Counted from the stretch's first letter, positions 34,180 to 43,629 are shown. The stretch is DNA of 64,000 nt from JAVBNW01 sp031551255 (GCA_031551255.1 JAVBNW010000045.1:62001-126000), one strand, 5' to 3'. The notes: generated by a model from the sequence alone, not told the origin. Numbers and translations are program-made.

Positions 34180-35514
34180 TTAGTTGGCGTTTGAAACGCG
34201 GTCCGACACGCTCAGAACGCGGGTGTTGGTCGTATCGCTGCCGATGATGTAGCCGGTGAACACGACCGTTACGTTCTTATCGATGGACAACCCCCTCGCC
34301 TGCGTGGTATCCGCATCGACGGTGGAAAAGCTCAGCGTTCTTCCGTCCGAGGTTTTGATGGTGAGCGTATTCATCGTCGCGTCGACAATCGTGCCGGAGA
34401 CGGAGAGCTGCCCCAGTAAGGTATGTTTTTCGACTTTCACGACCGTAGCCCCGGAAGCATCGGAGCCGCTGATCGTGCCCGAGTAGGATACCATTACCTC
34501 GGTGCCCGCGCTCCAATCCTTAACCGGCGTGGCGCTGCCCATTTCCGTTGCGAAGGTGAGCTTTGTGCCGCCGGAAGTGCGGATGGTGAGGGAATTTGTA
34601 CCGGTTTCGACCAGCTTGCCAATTACGCAGGATGTGATAAGGGGGTAATACCCGGCGATCTTGGTTACTTGCGCAAGAGAGGTATCCGAGCCCTGAACCG
34701 TGCCGGTGTAGGTGACGGTGATTTGCTTGCCGATGGTCAGCCCGCCCATGTGGGATCTATTGGCCTTATCGGTCGCAAAGCTCAGCTTTCTGCCGTCGGA
34801 AGTCTTGATGGACACCGTGTTCATCGTAGCATCCACCACCGTACCTACGATGGAGCGGGTTTCCGAACCCAGCGGATAGACGAACCTGGGCGTTCCGCCG
34901 ACGCCCGGCGCGAGCTCGTATTTGTCGTAGATGAATACGAGGGCCCCGTCGGTGCTCATGTAAAAGGCGGTGCTTTCATCTACCGTAGGATAAGTGCCGG
35001 CTGTGAGCTGATACTTTTCGGAGTTTTGCTTCACTTCATTTAGGAGGTAGGTCCACGCGGTATTGTAGGCGTCGTCCCCGAGCAGATCTTTGAGAGCGTA
35101 GAGCTTATACGAGCGCTGGTCGAGCACGATCGTGCCTACGATGTCGGAGCCGGTGTTGCCAAAGCTCACGCTGCCGTGCATCACCAAGGACAGATATGCG
35201 CCGCTTTCGTATGTTTCGTAGGTAAAGGATACCGAAGGATAGCGACCGTCGACCGGCTTTGCCGTATCCATCACCTTGGTGTAGAAAGATGATACGATTC
35301 CGTCAAGCTTTGCGGCGAAGTTTGCGTCGGAAATGCCGGAAAACTTTGGCAGGCCGCCGGTGATGGTGTTCATCGTGCTATGGAAGGTAGAGGGCTCAAC
35401 CGTATAGAGCGGCGTGGTGACCTTGGTAGGAATCTCCGCTGCCTGAGCCGTGCTCATCCACCCTAATGTCATCAGCATGGATAAGGTCAGAAGCAAAGCG
35501 AATGTCTTTTTCAT
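34180..35514 (-). CDS. secreted protein with DUF3298-like domain and three tandem beta repeats
   Basis: A 444-residue exported protein. The start MKKTFALLLTLSMLM leads a signal peptide ending near AQA-AE. Residues about 25-220 resemble the DUF4163/DUF3298 region found at the C-terminus of RsiV-type proteins (SVSFTYETYESGAYLSL...). Residues about 220-440 contain three repeats of roughly 75 residues with a common pattern, VDATMN-T-xx-IKTSDGRxLSFAT ... VxxTGxxxGSDT. I chose the ATG at 35514, with AAAGGAAG upstream. A hairpin-bearing leader precedes it (35515-35640). Function is unknown, probably at the cell surface. Confidence 0.82.
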   Translation of the reverse strand: MKKTFALLLTLSMLMTLGWMSTAQAAEIPTKVTTPLYTVEPSTFHSTMNTITGGLPKFSGISDANFAAKLDGIVSSFYTKVMDTAKPVDGRYPSVSFTYETYESGAYLSLVMHGSVSFGNTGSDIVGTIVLDQRSYKLYALKDLLGDDAYNTAWTYLLNEVKQNSEKYQLTAGTYPTVDESTAFYMSTDGALVFIYDKYELAPGVGGTPRFVYPLGSETRSIVGTVVDATMNTVSIKTSDGRKLSFATDKANRSHMGGLTIGKQITVTYTGTVQGSDTSLAQVTKIAGYYPLITSCVIGKLVETGTNSLTIRTSGGTKLTFATEMGSATPVKDWSAGTEVMVSYSGTISGSDASGATVVKVEKHTLLGQLSVSGTIVDATMNTLTIKTSDGRTLSFSTVDADTTQARGLSIDKNVTVVFTGYIIGSDTTNTRVLSVSDRVSNAN

Positions 35515-35845
35515 CGTGTAATCTTCCTTTCCGTCGTGAGTGCGCGCCTGAACAACATTGCCGTTTTCGGCGACCGCAGCCTTTTCAGGCGTTTTGTGCT
35601 GGCTACGCTTATTAAACGTGCGCGCGGAAAGAAAGTTATGCACGTTTTGTGAAGAAATTGTGGCAGAGTATGAAGCAATGTGATGTCTTAAGTGCGACTA
35701 AAAATGATGCGGAGCCTCCGCTGCCCTGAGTGCGCCGCACCGCGGGTTTTACTTCTTTGCATCCGCCGCGAACCACTTATACCTTCCATACATAGGATGC
35801 ACTATGCCCGATTCTATCCGGGCGGATGCAAAGGAGGAAGCAGAT
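35515..35845. other. divergent intergenic region with small hairpins
   Basis: A 331-base gap between the repeat-protein gene and the collagen-like gene. On the minus strand the leader has two small hairpins closed by A-rich loops (GCCTGAAAAGGC and GCCGAAAACGGC) inside a longer pairing CGCCTGAA/TTCAGGCG. I could not match it to a known riboswitch. No clear promoter stands out on the plus side. Confidence 0.35.
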
Positions 35846-36952
35846 TTGCCATATCCATTTCATCGCTGTAATTGCCGCGGAACGTGCTCCTGCGGCGGAG
35901 GAACCACCATCGTCGGGGTACCCGGCCCTGTCGGCGCTACCGGCCCGGCCGGCCTGCCCGGCGCAACGGGAGCTACCGGCCCCGTGGCATTTAACGAAGT
36001 AGTGTTGTTTGATCCGCTGCTCGCGCCGAATTATTTGCGCGGGCAGATTGTCATTCACAACGGCAGCGCATATGTCGTATTGACTTCGCCGCCGGTCGGC
36101 ATTCCCGGCTCTTCATCGTCGTATGAGCTGATCCACATCAACGGCGGCATCACCGGAGCCACCGGGGCTACGGGCGTGGGTGCAACCGGCGCTGCGGGTA
36201 CAACCGGCGCAACAGGCCCCACCGGCGCTACGGGCGTCGGCATCACCGGACCTACCGGGCTTACCGGGCCCGCCGGCCCTATCGGAGCTACCGGGGCAAC
36301 CGGCGCTACCGGCCCTGCCGGGGCGAATGGTTTGAGCGTTACCGGCCCCACAGGCGCAACCGGGCCCACGGGTGCGGCGGGAGTCGCCGGTTCCGTAGGC
36401 GCCACAGGCCCCATAGGCCCCACGGGCGCTGCAGGGGCCACTGGTCCTACGGGCGCAACCGGAGCGGACGGCCTGAGCGTTACCGGGCCTACCGGAGCCA
36501 CCGGCCCCACAGGCGCTACGGGCGCCACCGGCCCGGCCGGCGGCGGATCGCTTAGCAACACGGCCTTCGCTGCGGCGGTTAGCGGCCCCTCAATCCCTGT
36601 GCTGTTGGGCGGAGCAGCCATCGCGCTGCCCGATGCGCAGGTGCTCCCTGCGGGCATCACCATCAACGCCGCCAACACGGTCTTTACCGTGAACACGGCG
36701 GGCGTCTATCGCATCACCTACTTTATCAACACCGCGGTCTCGCTGTTGCTGGGCACGCGCCTTGTGGTCAATGGCGCTGCGGTTCCAGCTTCCAACATCA
36801 CACCGGTGGTCACGCACACGCGCTTTGCCGCCGAAATTGTGTTGCCGCTTGCCGCCGGCAGTACGGTGGCGCTGGAGTTCTACGGCCTCATCGGGCTTGC
36901 GACTCTCGTCGAGGGCGCGGGCGCGCTTCTGACGATTTCCCAGGTGGCGTAA
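35846..36952 (+). CDS. collagen-like repeat protein, BclA/exosporium type
   Basis: A 368-residue protein. It begins with a short Cys-rich stretch ([14 protein letters not shown]), then a short Gly-X-Y run, a globular insert of about 55 residues (from [14 protein letters not shown] to YELIHING), a long collagen-like run of about 43 triplets dominated by GAT and GPT, and a C-terminal beta domain resembling BclA C-terminal (TNF-like) trimerisation domains. The threonines are likely glycosylation sites. Such proteins occur on spore and cell surfaces. The start is TTG at 35846 behind AAAGGAGG. No signal peptide is seen, as is common for spore-surface members. Confidence 0.88.
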   Translation: MPYPFHRCNCRGTCSCGGGTTIVGVPGPVGATGPAGLPGATGATGPVAFNEVVLFDPLLAPNYLRGQIVIHNGSAYVVLTSPPVGIPGSSSSYELIHINGGITGATGATGVGATGAAGTTGATGPTGATGVGITGPTGLTGPAGPIGATGATGATGPAGANGLSVTGPTGATGPTGAAGVAGSVGATGPIGPTGAAGATGPTGATGADGLSVTGPTGATGPTGATGATGPAGGGSLSNTAFAAAVSGPSIPVLLGGAAIALPDAQVLPAGITINAANTVFTVNTAGVYRITYFINTAVSLLLGTRLVVNGAAVPASNITPVVTHTRFAAEIVLPLAAGSTVALEFYGLIGLATLVEGAGALLTISQVA

Positions 36953-36961
36953 GGCCGGGGA

Positions 36962-36992
36962 GCCGGGCGCGGGGCATGCTCCCGCGCCCGGC
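36962..36992 (+). terminator. terminator after the collagen-like gene
   Basis: A 12-bp perfect stem GCCGGGCGCGGG with a seven-base loop is followed by GTTTATAG and then the long-stem element. Confidence 0.75.
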
Positions 36993-36996
36993 GTTT

Positions 36997-37159
36997 ATAG
37001 TCGCCGGCCCTGAAAATCCGAACACCTGAGCGGCCCTTTTTCCGCCCCGCATTGTCTGCGTCGGTCGACGTGGCTGCCGGCCACGCCTCCCTCCGTCTCC
37101 GCGCGGAGGCAAAAACAGTGCTCGCTCATTTTGTTCGGATTTTCAGGGCCGGTGACTAT
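36997..37159 (+). repeat. long-stem intergenic element, copy 2 of 3
   Basis: The 27-base arms 36997-37023 and 37133-37159 pair with only one G-T mismatch (core CCGGCCCTGAAAATCCGAAC). The inner 109 bases have further hairpins, including GTGGCTGCCGGCCAC and CTCCGCGCGGAG. It lies between a terminator and the start of the glycosyltransferase gene 75 bases on. See copies at 9532 and 41827. Confidence 0.68.
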
Positions 37160-37234
37160 ATCGCGGGCGATCCCCAAACGGTTGCCGACCCTGGGGCTAG
37201 CCCGCTATATTTTTGCGACGAGGAAGGGAATAGC

Positions 37235-38311
37235 ATGGTTACCATCAGCCTATGTATGATCGTAAAAAATGAAGAGGCCGTATTGCGCCGCTGCCTTCAA
37301 AGCATTGCGCCCGCGGTAGACGAAATCATCATCGTAGATACCGGCTCCACCGACTCTACCAAGGACATTGCCCTGGACTATACGGACAAGGTATACGATT
37401 TTGACTGGATCGACGACTTTGCCGCCGCGCGCAATATATCGTTTGCGCATGCGACGATGGACTACCAAATGTGGCTCGACGCCGACGACGTGCTCGCGCC
37501 TGAGCAGCGCGATCGGCTGATCGAGCTGAAGAAGACGCTCGACCCTGCGACAGATATGGTGACGATGCTGTACAATACGCATTTTGACGCCGCGGGCAAT
37601 CCGGTGCTCGTGTCCATGCGCGAAAGGCTTTTGCGCCGGGATCGGCATTTTTTATGGCAGGATCCGGTGCACGAGTGCATCCCGCTGTCGGGCAATATTT
37701 TGCATTCCGACATTACCATCGACCATCGCAAGGAAAAGCACGAAGGGGTCTCCGAGCGCAACCTGCGCATCTACGAAAGGCTGGAAAGCAGTGGAGCCAC
37801 CCTTACCCCTCGGCAATTGTATTATTACGCCAGGGAGCTTCGGGATCATGGAAGGTTTGAGCGTGCGGCCGAATTTTTCGAGAGGTTCCTGGCCACCGAT
37901 CGGGGGTGGAAAGAGGATAACATCGCCGCCTGCCACGCGCTCGCGCTATGCCTGCGCGCGCTCGGCGAGCGGGAGCGTTCCTTCGACGCTCTGCTTAGCG
38001 CCTTTCGCTACGGTTCGCCCCGCGCGGAGATTCTAACGGAGATCGGCTATCATTTTAAATTGTCGGCGAATTTTGCCGAGGCGGCGCAATGGTTTCAAGC
38101 CGCCGCGGATCTTACGCCGCCACAGGTTTCGGGGTTTTTGCTCAGGGATTATTGGGGCTACATTCCGCACATCGAGCTGTGCGTATGCTACTACAACATC
38201 GGCGACTTGGCCAAGGCGCGGGAGCACAACCGCTTGGCGGGCTTGTGCAAACCCGGTAACGCGGCGGTGGAGGAAAACGAGCGGTTCTTTGCTTCGCTTT
38301 GCGTGGCCTGA
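37235..38311 (+). CDS. family 2 glycosyltransferase with C-terminal TPR-like region
   Basis: A 358-residue protein. The GT-A fold spans about 1-220: SLCMIVKNEEAVLRRCLQSI, then IIIVDTGSTDSTKDIA and the divalent-metal motif in WLDADDVL. The C-terminal half (about 225-358) is helical with tetratricopeptide-like spacing (LYYYARELRDHGRFERAAEFF). Such proteins often add sugars to peptides or surface structures. Being next to the collagen-like gene, it may glycosylate that protein's threonines; this is inference from location. The ATG has GAGGAAGGGAA upstream. Confidence 0.9.
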   Translation: MVTISLCMIVKNEEAVLRRCLQSIAPAVDEIIIVDTGSTDSTKDIALDYTDKVYDFDWIDDFAAARNISFAHATMDYQMWLDADDVLAPEQRDRLIELKKTLDPATDMVTMLYNTHFDAAGNPVLVSMRERLLRRDRHFLWQDPVHECIPLSGNILHSDITIDHRKEKHEGVSERNLRIYERLESSGATLTPRQLYYYARELRDHGRFERAAEFFERFLATDRGWKEDNIAACHALALCLRALGERERSFDALLSAFRYGSPRAEILTEIGYHFKLSANFAEAAQWFQAAADLTPPQVSGFLLRDYWGYIPHIELCVCYYNIGDLAKAREHNRLAGLCKPGNAAVEENERFFASLCVA

Positions 38312-38557
38312 GCATCCCGTTTGGGGCGGCTCATACTCCTGGATAGCGACCAATATGGCGCTTTATAGGGTGGAAAGCATTGTTTTTCCCCGATATGTGG
38401 TATGATAAGAAGGTCTAACCTGGCGGATGCTTGAAGGCCTTGGCCGGATGACGACAACGCGCGAATGTTTTGCGACGAGGCGCAGAGGTTGACCGGAATC
38501 GGCGGCTTTGGGCGGATTCGGATACCTCCTGCCGCGCCGTCATCGGGAGGGGATTTG

Positions 38558-39469
38558 ATGCCCGCCGCATATGCCCACGATATCGCCGCGCTCCGCGCCA
38601 AGGAGATGCTTGCCGGGGAGAGCCCCGCATGGCTCGATGCGGAAATGCCCAGCTTCCTGCTGGGCGCGCAAGGGCCGGATTTGTTTTTCTTTTACGGCAT
38701 CTTCCCGCCTTGGCGCACGCACGCGCTTAATTTAGACGGTGCGGCGCTGCACGGCCAGAGCGGCGCGCTTTGGGCGCGGGCGTTGCTCCGCTACTGCGCC
38801 AGGGCTGGGGCGACCGCGCGCGCGTGGACGCTTGGATATCTGTGCCATTGGTCTACGGATGCGGCGTGCCACCCTTACGTGCGCTCGCGCGAGCGCGAGC
38901 GGCCCTACGCGCACGGGTTACTGGAGATGGGGGCGGATACGATGCTGTTTCGGGCGCGCGGCGGCAAGGGTACGCCGCGCCACCTTGCGTACATCGCCGA
39001 TATCGATGCGATGGGCCGCGAGGAGCTCGCGCAGATGTTTGCCGCCACGGTTCCCGACGCCCTGCCCGGCAGGCGCGTCGGCATCGCGGAAGCGCGCCGC
39101 AACTTCGCCGACGCGCACAGGTTGCATTCCTTTCTTTACAGCCCCGATGGAAGGCGCTACCGAGCGATCGGCAGGCTGGAGGGACTGCTCGGCAAAAGAG
39201 GGCTGGTCACCGGGCATCTGCCGCCCGTTATACCCGAAATGGATGATCCGCTCAACGAGCGGCATGCGGCATGGGGATGCGAGGGGCGGACCGACAGTTA
39301 TCCGGAGCTCATCGAGGCGGCGGCGGGGCGCGCCGCCGGTTGGATGAAGCTTGCGCTCGCCTATTGGGAGGGGAAGACGGCGCTTGAGGATGCGCTCGTG
39401 CCTATGGGCAATCTGCGCATGGAAGATGGGGTGGAGGATGAAACGGCGAAGGGAGGCGCTCGTCTGTGA
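38558..39469 (+). CDS. zinc-dependent phospholipase C-like protein
   Basis: A 303-residue protein of the zinc-dependent phospholipase C/S1-P1-like group (PF00882). The start MPAAYAHDIAALRAKEML and the helical pattern with GAQGPDLFFFYG, LGYLCHWSTDAACHPY and a His/Asp-rich set supply the usual metal ligands. There is no signal peptide, unlike secreted toxins; cytoplasmic homologues are widespread in Clostridia with unknown substrate. The ATG at 38558 follows GGGAGGGG. The next gene overlaps at the stop. The 246-base gap upstream has a possible TATGAT -10 element near 38400. Confidence 0.8.
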   Translation: MPAAYAHDIAALRAKEMLAGESPAWLDAEMPSFLLGAQGPDLFFFYGIFPPWRTHALNLDGAALHGQSGALWARALLRYCARAGATARAWTLGYLCHWSTDAACHPYVRSRERERPYAHGLLEMGADTMLFRARGGKGTPRHLAYIADIDAMGREELAQMFAATVPDALPGRRVGIAEARRNFADAHRLHSFLYSPDGRRYRAIGRLEGLLGKRGLVTGHLPPVIPEMDDPLNERHAAWGCEGRTDSYPELIEAAAGRAAGWMKLALAYWEGKTALEDALVPMGNLRMEDGVEDETAKGGARL

Positions 39470-40026
39470 AGCTGGTGGTGATTACCGGGCCGCAGGCGGT
39501 CGGCAAGATGACCGTCGGCAGAGAACTTGCGGACATGACGGGCCTTATGCTGTTTCACAATCACATGACGATCGACCTGGTCTCCAACTTTTTCAGCTAC
39601 GGCAGCCCGCAGGGGAAGCGGCTTGTGCACCTTTTCCGTAGAGAAATTTTTGAAGAGGTCGCCAAAAGCGATTTGCCCGGGCTCATCTTTACATATCTAT
39701 GGGCGTTTGACCTGCCTTCCGACGGAGAATACATCGATCAGATCGAGGCGCTGTTCGCGGCAGGCGGCGGCGAAACCTATTACGTGGAACTGGAGGCGGC
39801 GCTCGAGGCGCGGCTTGAGCGCAATACCTCTCCCTACAGGCTCGAACAGAAGCCGACGAAGCGGGATGTGGATTGGTCCCGCCGAGATTTGATCGACACC
39901 GCGCAGCGGCACAGGCTCAATTCGCAGCCCGGCGAAATCGCCAAGCCGCACTACGTGCGCATCGACAATACGAATCTTTCGGCGCGGGAGGCGGCGCTTA
40001 GAATTTGCGAGGCGTTCGGGCTGTGA
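39466..40026 (+). CDS. P-loop kinase-like protein
   Basis: A 186-residue nucleoside/shikimate-kinase-fold protein with Walker A GPQAVGKMT at residues 8-16, followed by HNHMTIDLVSNFF and a lid-like charged region ending LARREQKPTK-type sequence (LEQKPTKRDVDW). The substrate cannot be named. The start is GTG, overlapping the previous stop (GTGA), so translation is coupled to the phospholipase-like gene. It shows a similar overall plan to the AT-rich P-loop gene at 10953, without clear close homology. Confidence 0.75.
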   Translation: MKLVVITGPQAVGKMTVGRELADMTGLMLFHNHMTIDLVSNFFSYGSPQGKRLVHLFRREIFEEVAKSDLPGLIFTYLWAFDLPSDGEYIDQIEALFAAGGGETYYVELEAALEARLERNTSPYRLEQKPTKRDVDWSRRDLIDTAQRHRLNSQPGEIAKPHYVRIDNTNLSAREAALRICEAFGL

Positions 40027-40285
40027 CGGGCGTGCCGGATTATCCGGACAGGCTGTGCGTTGGGTCTAAAAATGACGATACTACTTATGTGCGAGTTTGG
40101 CGCGAACCCGGTGCGCCGGGCGCTTTTCCGGCGGTTTCTCCATGCGGTGGGCGGGAGGCGGTTTCAACTCGCAAATTCTATTAGCGGCCGGCGCTGCCCG
40201 CGGCAGGATCTGTCCGGGGCCGGTTTGCCGCCGCTGGGCGCGGGTAGATACAAGTACGGATGCTTTGCGGAAGAAAGGTGATCCG

Positions 40286-41695
40286 ATGCGCAGGCCACAA
40301 GCGGCGAAGAGTGAAGTGCAGGCAAAGGATTTTATCCTAGAGGTTCTTGGAAATCTGCTCAGCCATGGCGCCGGAGACGAGGCGATTCCTCTCGTGCTCC
40401 GCAAGATCTGCGCCTATTTTTCGTTTGGATGTGCGTTTGTATATGAGTGCGACCACACCAAGGCGTTTTTTCTGAAGGAGCATTGCCAGGCGTATCCTCA
40501 CGATTTGCCCGCCTCTTTCCGCCTGGAGAACGCATTGGGCGAAGAGGGGGTTCGCCAGCTCAGCTCCGCGCCGGTCATCTGCGTCAGCCGCGAGATCGAG
40601 GTAAGCGAGGTGGGCGCAAAGCTTGCCAAATTATTCGCCGGCAACACGCTTTTGCTGGTGCCCGTCGCAGATGCCGACGGCTCGGCGATCGGCTGCGTCG
40701 GCATTGCGGACAGGCGTGCGGATATTCTCATCGAAGAGGCGGATATAGCCCTGGCACGCACGCTGTTTGAGGTCGTAGCCAGCCGTATAGCCCAGCGCAT
40801 CTATCGGCAAAGGCTTCATTTTACCCAGATGTCGCTCGAGGGCATCATGGATAACACCGGCATCGATATCTATGTAAACGACTTTGATACCCACGAAATC
40901 CTCTACGTAAACAGATCCATGGCGGCGCCCTATGGCGGCATACAAAACATGATGGGAAGGCTTTGCTGGGAAGCGCTGTACGAAGGCAAAACCGGCGAAT
41001 GCGACTATTGCCCCAAGCACAGGCTCTTGGATGAGCAGGGCAACCCCACCAAGACATATTCGTGGGACTACCAGCGCCCCTTTGACGGCGCGTGGTTTCG
41101 GGTGATCAGCGCGGCCTTCCGCTGGGTGGATGGACGTATCGCCCACGTGATCAGCAGCGTGGACATTACCGAAAACAAGCGCAACGAGGCTTTGGTAAAG
41201 CGCATGGCGTTTTACGATACTCTCACAGGCATCCCCAACCGGCGCAAGCTGGAAAGCGATTTTGCGCAGTTCATCACGGGCAGCGGCGGGGCCCAGCCTG
41301 CGACGCTGATGTTCTTGGACCTGGACGATTTTAAGGCGATCAACGATACGTTTAGCCACGCCGTCGGGGATGAGCTCCTTACCAAGGTAGCTTCGTTTCT
41401 CCAGGAAGAATCCACGGCGAAGGGGCATGCCTACCGGCATGGGGGAGACGAGTTCATCCTGTTCCTGCCCGGCGGTGCGTGGGATATCGCCGAGACGACC
41501 GCGCATCTGCTCGATGCTTTCTCGCGGGGCTGGGAGATTTCCGGCCGTCTGGTATACTGCCGCGCCAGCATCGGCATCGCCCAATACCCCCGCGACGGCG
41601 TAACCTACCAAGCGCTGCTCGATAGCGCCGATCACGCGATGTATACTGCGAAGAGAGATGGAAAGGACAGGGCGGCGTTTTCTAAGGATGTATAA
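40286..41695 (+). CDS. GAF-PAS-GGDEF diguanylate cyclase
   Basis: A 469-residue soluble signalling protein: a GAF-like domain (about 20-170), a PAS domain (about 185-300) that contains a Cys pair, C239-x2-C242, often found in PAS domains of this type, and a GGDEF domain (about 305-465). The cyclase signature is intact: GGDEF at 386-390 and DLDDF at 345-349. It should make cyclic di-GMP in response to a bound or redox signal. The ATG follows GAAAGGTGA. The 259-base gap upstream has no recognised riboswitch or clear promoter. Confidence 0.92.
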   Translation: MRRPQAAKSEVQAKDFILEVLGNLLSHGAGDEAIPLVLRKICAYFSFGCAFVYECDHTKAFFLKEHCQAYPHDLPASFRLENALGEEGVRQLSSAPVICVSREIEVSEVGAKLAKLFAGNTLLLVPVADADGSAIGCVGIADRRADILIEEADIALARTLFEVVASRIAQRIYRQRLHFTQMSLEGIMDNTGIDIYVNDFDTHEILYVNRSMAAPYGGIQNMMGRLCWEALYEGKTGECDYCPKHRLLDEQGNPTKTYSWDYQRPFDGAWFRVISAAFRWVDGRIAHVISSVDITENKRNEALVKRMAFYDTLTGIPNRRKLESDFAQFITGSGGAQPATLMFLDLDDFKAINDTFSHAVGDELLTKVASFLQEESTAKGHAYRHGGDEFILFLPGGAWDIAETTAHLLDAFSRGWEISGRLVYCRASIGIAQYPRDGVTYQALLDSADHAMYTAKRDGKDRAAFSKDV

Positions 41696-41741
41696 ACGAA
41701 GGGGCCTTCCTGTGCCATAGTAAACCGTATAGCCATAGAAG

Positions 41742-41777
41742 AAGGGCGCATCGGAGCTTCTGAGCTGGTGCGCCCTT
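41742..41777 (+). terminator. terminator after the GAF-PAS-GGDEF gene
   Basis: The stem AAGGGCGCA / TGCGCCCTT, with an inner AGCT hairpin, is followed by TCTTGT. Confidence 0.68.
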
Positions 41778-41826
41778 TCTTGTGCGCCCGATTGACAAGC
41801 CTGCTTCCGCCCCCTATAGTTGTGAT

Positions 41827-41946
41827 ATAATCGGCCTCAAAACCACTGTAACCGGCCGGTAAAAACGCGTGCGTTTTTGCCGTGATTTCTTGTCATTGTG
41901 CTTTTGTCTCGCCTTTTATACGGTTGTTTTGAGGCTGGCCGCTATA
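41827..41946 (+). repeat. long-stem intergenic element, copy 3 of 3
   Basis: The arms 41835-41850 and 41919-41934 pair with two mismatches (CCTCAAAAC.AC.GTA). The interior has a strong GGTAAAAACGC/GCGTTTTTGCC hairpin. It is shorter and more diverged than copies 1 and 2 but holds the same place: after a terminator and 32 bases before a plus-strand start. Confidence 0.5.
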
Positions 41947-41977
41947 AAATGCCATAGCACGCAGGGAGGCAGTGTCG

Positions 41978-43576
41978 ATGATTCCGTTTGATCATGCGTA
42001 TCCGTACCCTTCCCGCCGCAACGCCGTGTACGGAGGCCGCGGGATGCTCGCAACCTCGCATCCCATGGCGACGGAGGCGGGCATGGCGATCTTCCGCCGG
42101 GGCGGCAATGCCATAGACGCCGCGGTGGCCGCGGCGGCGGCGCTGTGCGTGGTGGATCCTGCGGCGACCGGCCCCGGCGGAGACTTGTTTGCGGTCGTTC
42201 ACGCGCGAGGCGCCCTGCACGGCCTCAATGCCAGCGGCCCTTCGGCGGCGCTGTTTACGCGGGAAGAGGTTATGCGGCGCGGGTTTGACAAGGTGCCGGG
42301 TACCGGCTGGCTGCCCGCGACGGTATCCGGAGGGCCTGCGGGCTGGGCCGCGCTGCTTGGGCGCTTTGGGAAGCTTTCCATGGCGGATGCGCTGTCGCCC
42401 GCAGCCGAGCTGGCCGAAGGTTACCCGGCATCGGATGGCTATGCGAACGTGGTGAACGGCTTCATCCGGCAATATGAGGAAAAGAACGATCCCATCTTCG
42501 ACGCGTGGTTTGAACAATACGCGCCCGGCAGAAAGCCGCTATGCGCAGGGCAAACCGTGCGCATGACGGATCTTGTGGGGACGCTCCGAGAGATCGGCCG
42601 TACAAATGCCGAGGCGTTTTATCGCGGCGAAATCGCCCGCGCCATCGCCGCGCACTCAGAAGCGACGGGCGGCCTGCTTCGTTACGAGGATTTTGCCGCC
42701 TATCAATGCGAGTGGATCGATCCGGTGAGCGTAAGCTACCGCGGTTACGATATATGGGAAATGCCGCCCAACGGCCAGGGCATCGCGGCGAGCATCGCGC
42801 TGAACATCATGGAAGGCTTCCCCGCCATAGCCCACGACGACGCGATGACGGTGCACCGGCAGATCGAGAGCATGAAGCTTGCGTTTGCCGATGCGTTTGC
42901 CTACATTGCCGACCCAAACCACATGCGGGTGGATGTGGGAGCCCTGCTTTCCAAGGATTATGCCGCAGCGCGGCGCGCGCTCATCGGGGAATATGCCTTC
43001 TGCCCGCCGCCCGGCGAGCCAATGCGCGGCGGTACGGTATATTTGTGCGCGGCGGATGGGGAAGGCAACATGATCTCGCTGATTCAATCGGTTTCCGCGA
43101 GCTTCGGCTCGGGCGTCGTGGTTCCCGGCACGGGTGTTCTTATGCAAAACCGCGGCGCGGGCTTTTCCATGGAGGAAGGGCATCCCAACTGCGCGGGGCC
43201 GCGCAAGCGCTCGTTTCATACGATCATCCCCGGGTTTATCACCAAGGACGGCGCGCCCGTCGGCCCGTTCGGCGTAATGGGCGGGCACATGCAGCCGCAG
43301 GGGCATATGCAGGCGGCGATGAACATGATCGACTTTCACATGAACCCGCAGGCTGCGCTGGACGCGCCCCGCTGGCTGTGGCGGCTGGGCAAGGCGATCA
43401 GGATGGAGCCTTCGTGGCCGCGGGCGGTGGTGGATTCGTTGCGCGCGCGGGGGCACGAGGTAGAGGTGACTACCGAAGGCTACTACGGCCGGGGGCAGAT
43501 CATCGTGCGCCTTAATAGCGGCGCACTCGTGGGCGGCACGGAACCCCGCGGGGACGGATCGGTGCTTGCGTACTGA
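41978..43576 (+). CDS. ggt: gamma-glutamyltransferase
   Basis: A 532-residue Ntn-hydrolase that transfers or hydrolyses the gamma-glutamyl group of glutathione and related peptides, self-cleaving at a threonine. The large-subunit start ATSHPMATEAGMAIFRRGGNAIDAAVA is typical. The cleavage region reads GGTVYLCAADGEGN, so the nucleophile Thr is kept but the next TH of the usual TTH is VY. GSGVVVPGTGVLMQNRGAGFS and the oxyanion GG region follow. No signal peptide is seen. I used the ATG at 41978, with GGGAGG at good spacing, over a GTG two codons earlier. Confidence 0.92.
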   Translation: MIPFDHAYPYPSRRNAVYGGRGMLATSHPMATEAGMAIFRRGGNAIDAAVAAAAALCVVDPAATGPGGDLFAVVHARGALHGLNASGPSAALFTREEVMRRGFDKVPGTGWLPATVSGGPAGWAALLGRFGKLSMADALSPAAELAEGYPASDGYANVVNGFIRQYEEKNDPIFDAWFEQYAPGRKPLCAGQTVRMTDLVGTLREIGRTNAEAFYRGEIARAIAAHSEATGGLLRYEDFAAYQCEWIDPVSVSYRGYDIWEMPPNGQGIAASIALNIMEGFPAIAHDDAMTVHRQIESMKLAFADAFAYIADPNHMRVDVGALLSKDYAAARRALIGEYAFCPPPGEPMRGGTVYLCAADGEGNMISLIQSVSASFGSGVVVPGTGVLMQNRGAGFSMEEGHPNCAGPRKRSFHTIIPGFITKDGAPVGPFGVMGGHMQPQGHMQAAMNMIDFHMNPQAALDAPRWLWRLGKAIRMEPSWPRAVVDSLRARGHEVEVTTEGYYGRGQIIVRLNSGALVGGTEPRGDGSVLAY

Positions 43577-43629
43577 GCGCTCTTTCGCAACGCAAGAAAC
43601 TATACAGCAAAATGCAGGGGGAGTTGCCG

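Noticed and set aside
36230..36540. Repeat tract in the collagen-like gene considered as a CRISPR-like array
   Set aside because: The repeats are codons of Gly-X-Y triplets within an open frame, not direct repeats with unique spacers.
36055..36696. Pro/Ala/Val-rich minus-strand frame opposite the collagen repeats
   Set aside because: It is an artefact of the repetitive Gly-X-Thr coding sequence.
40027..40285. Cyclic di-GMP riboswitch upstream of the GAF-PAS-GGDEF gene
   Set aside because: No conserved GEMM core or tetraloop-receptor arrangement was seen.
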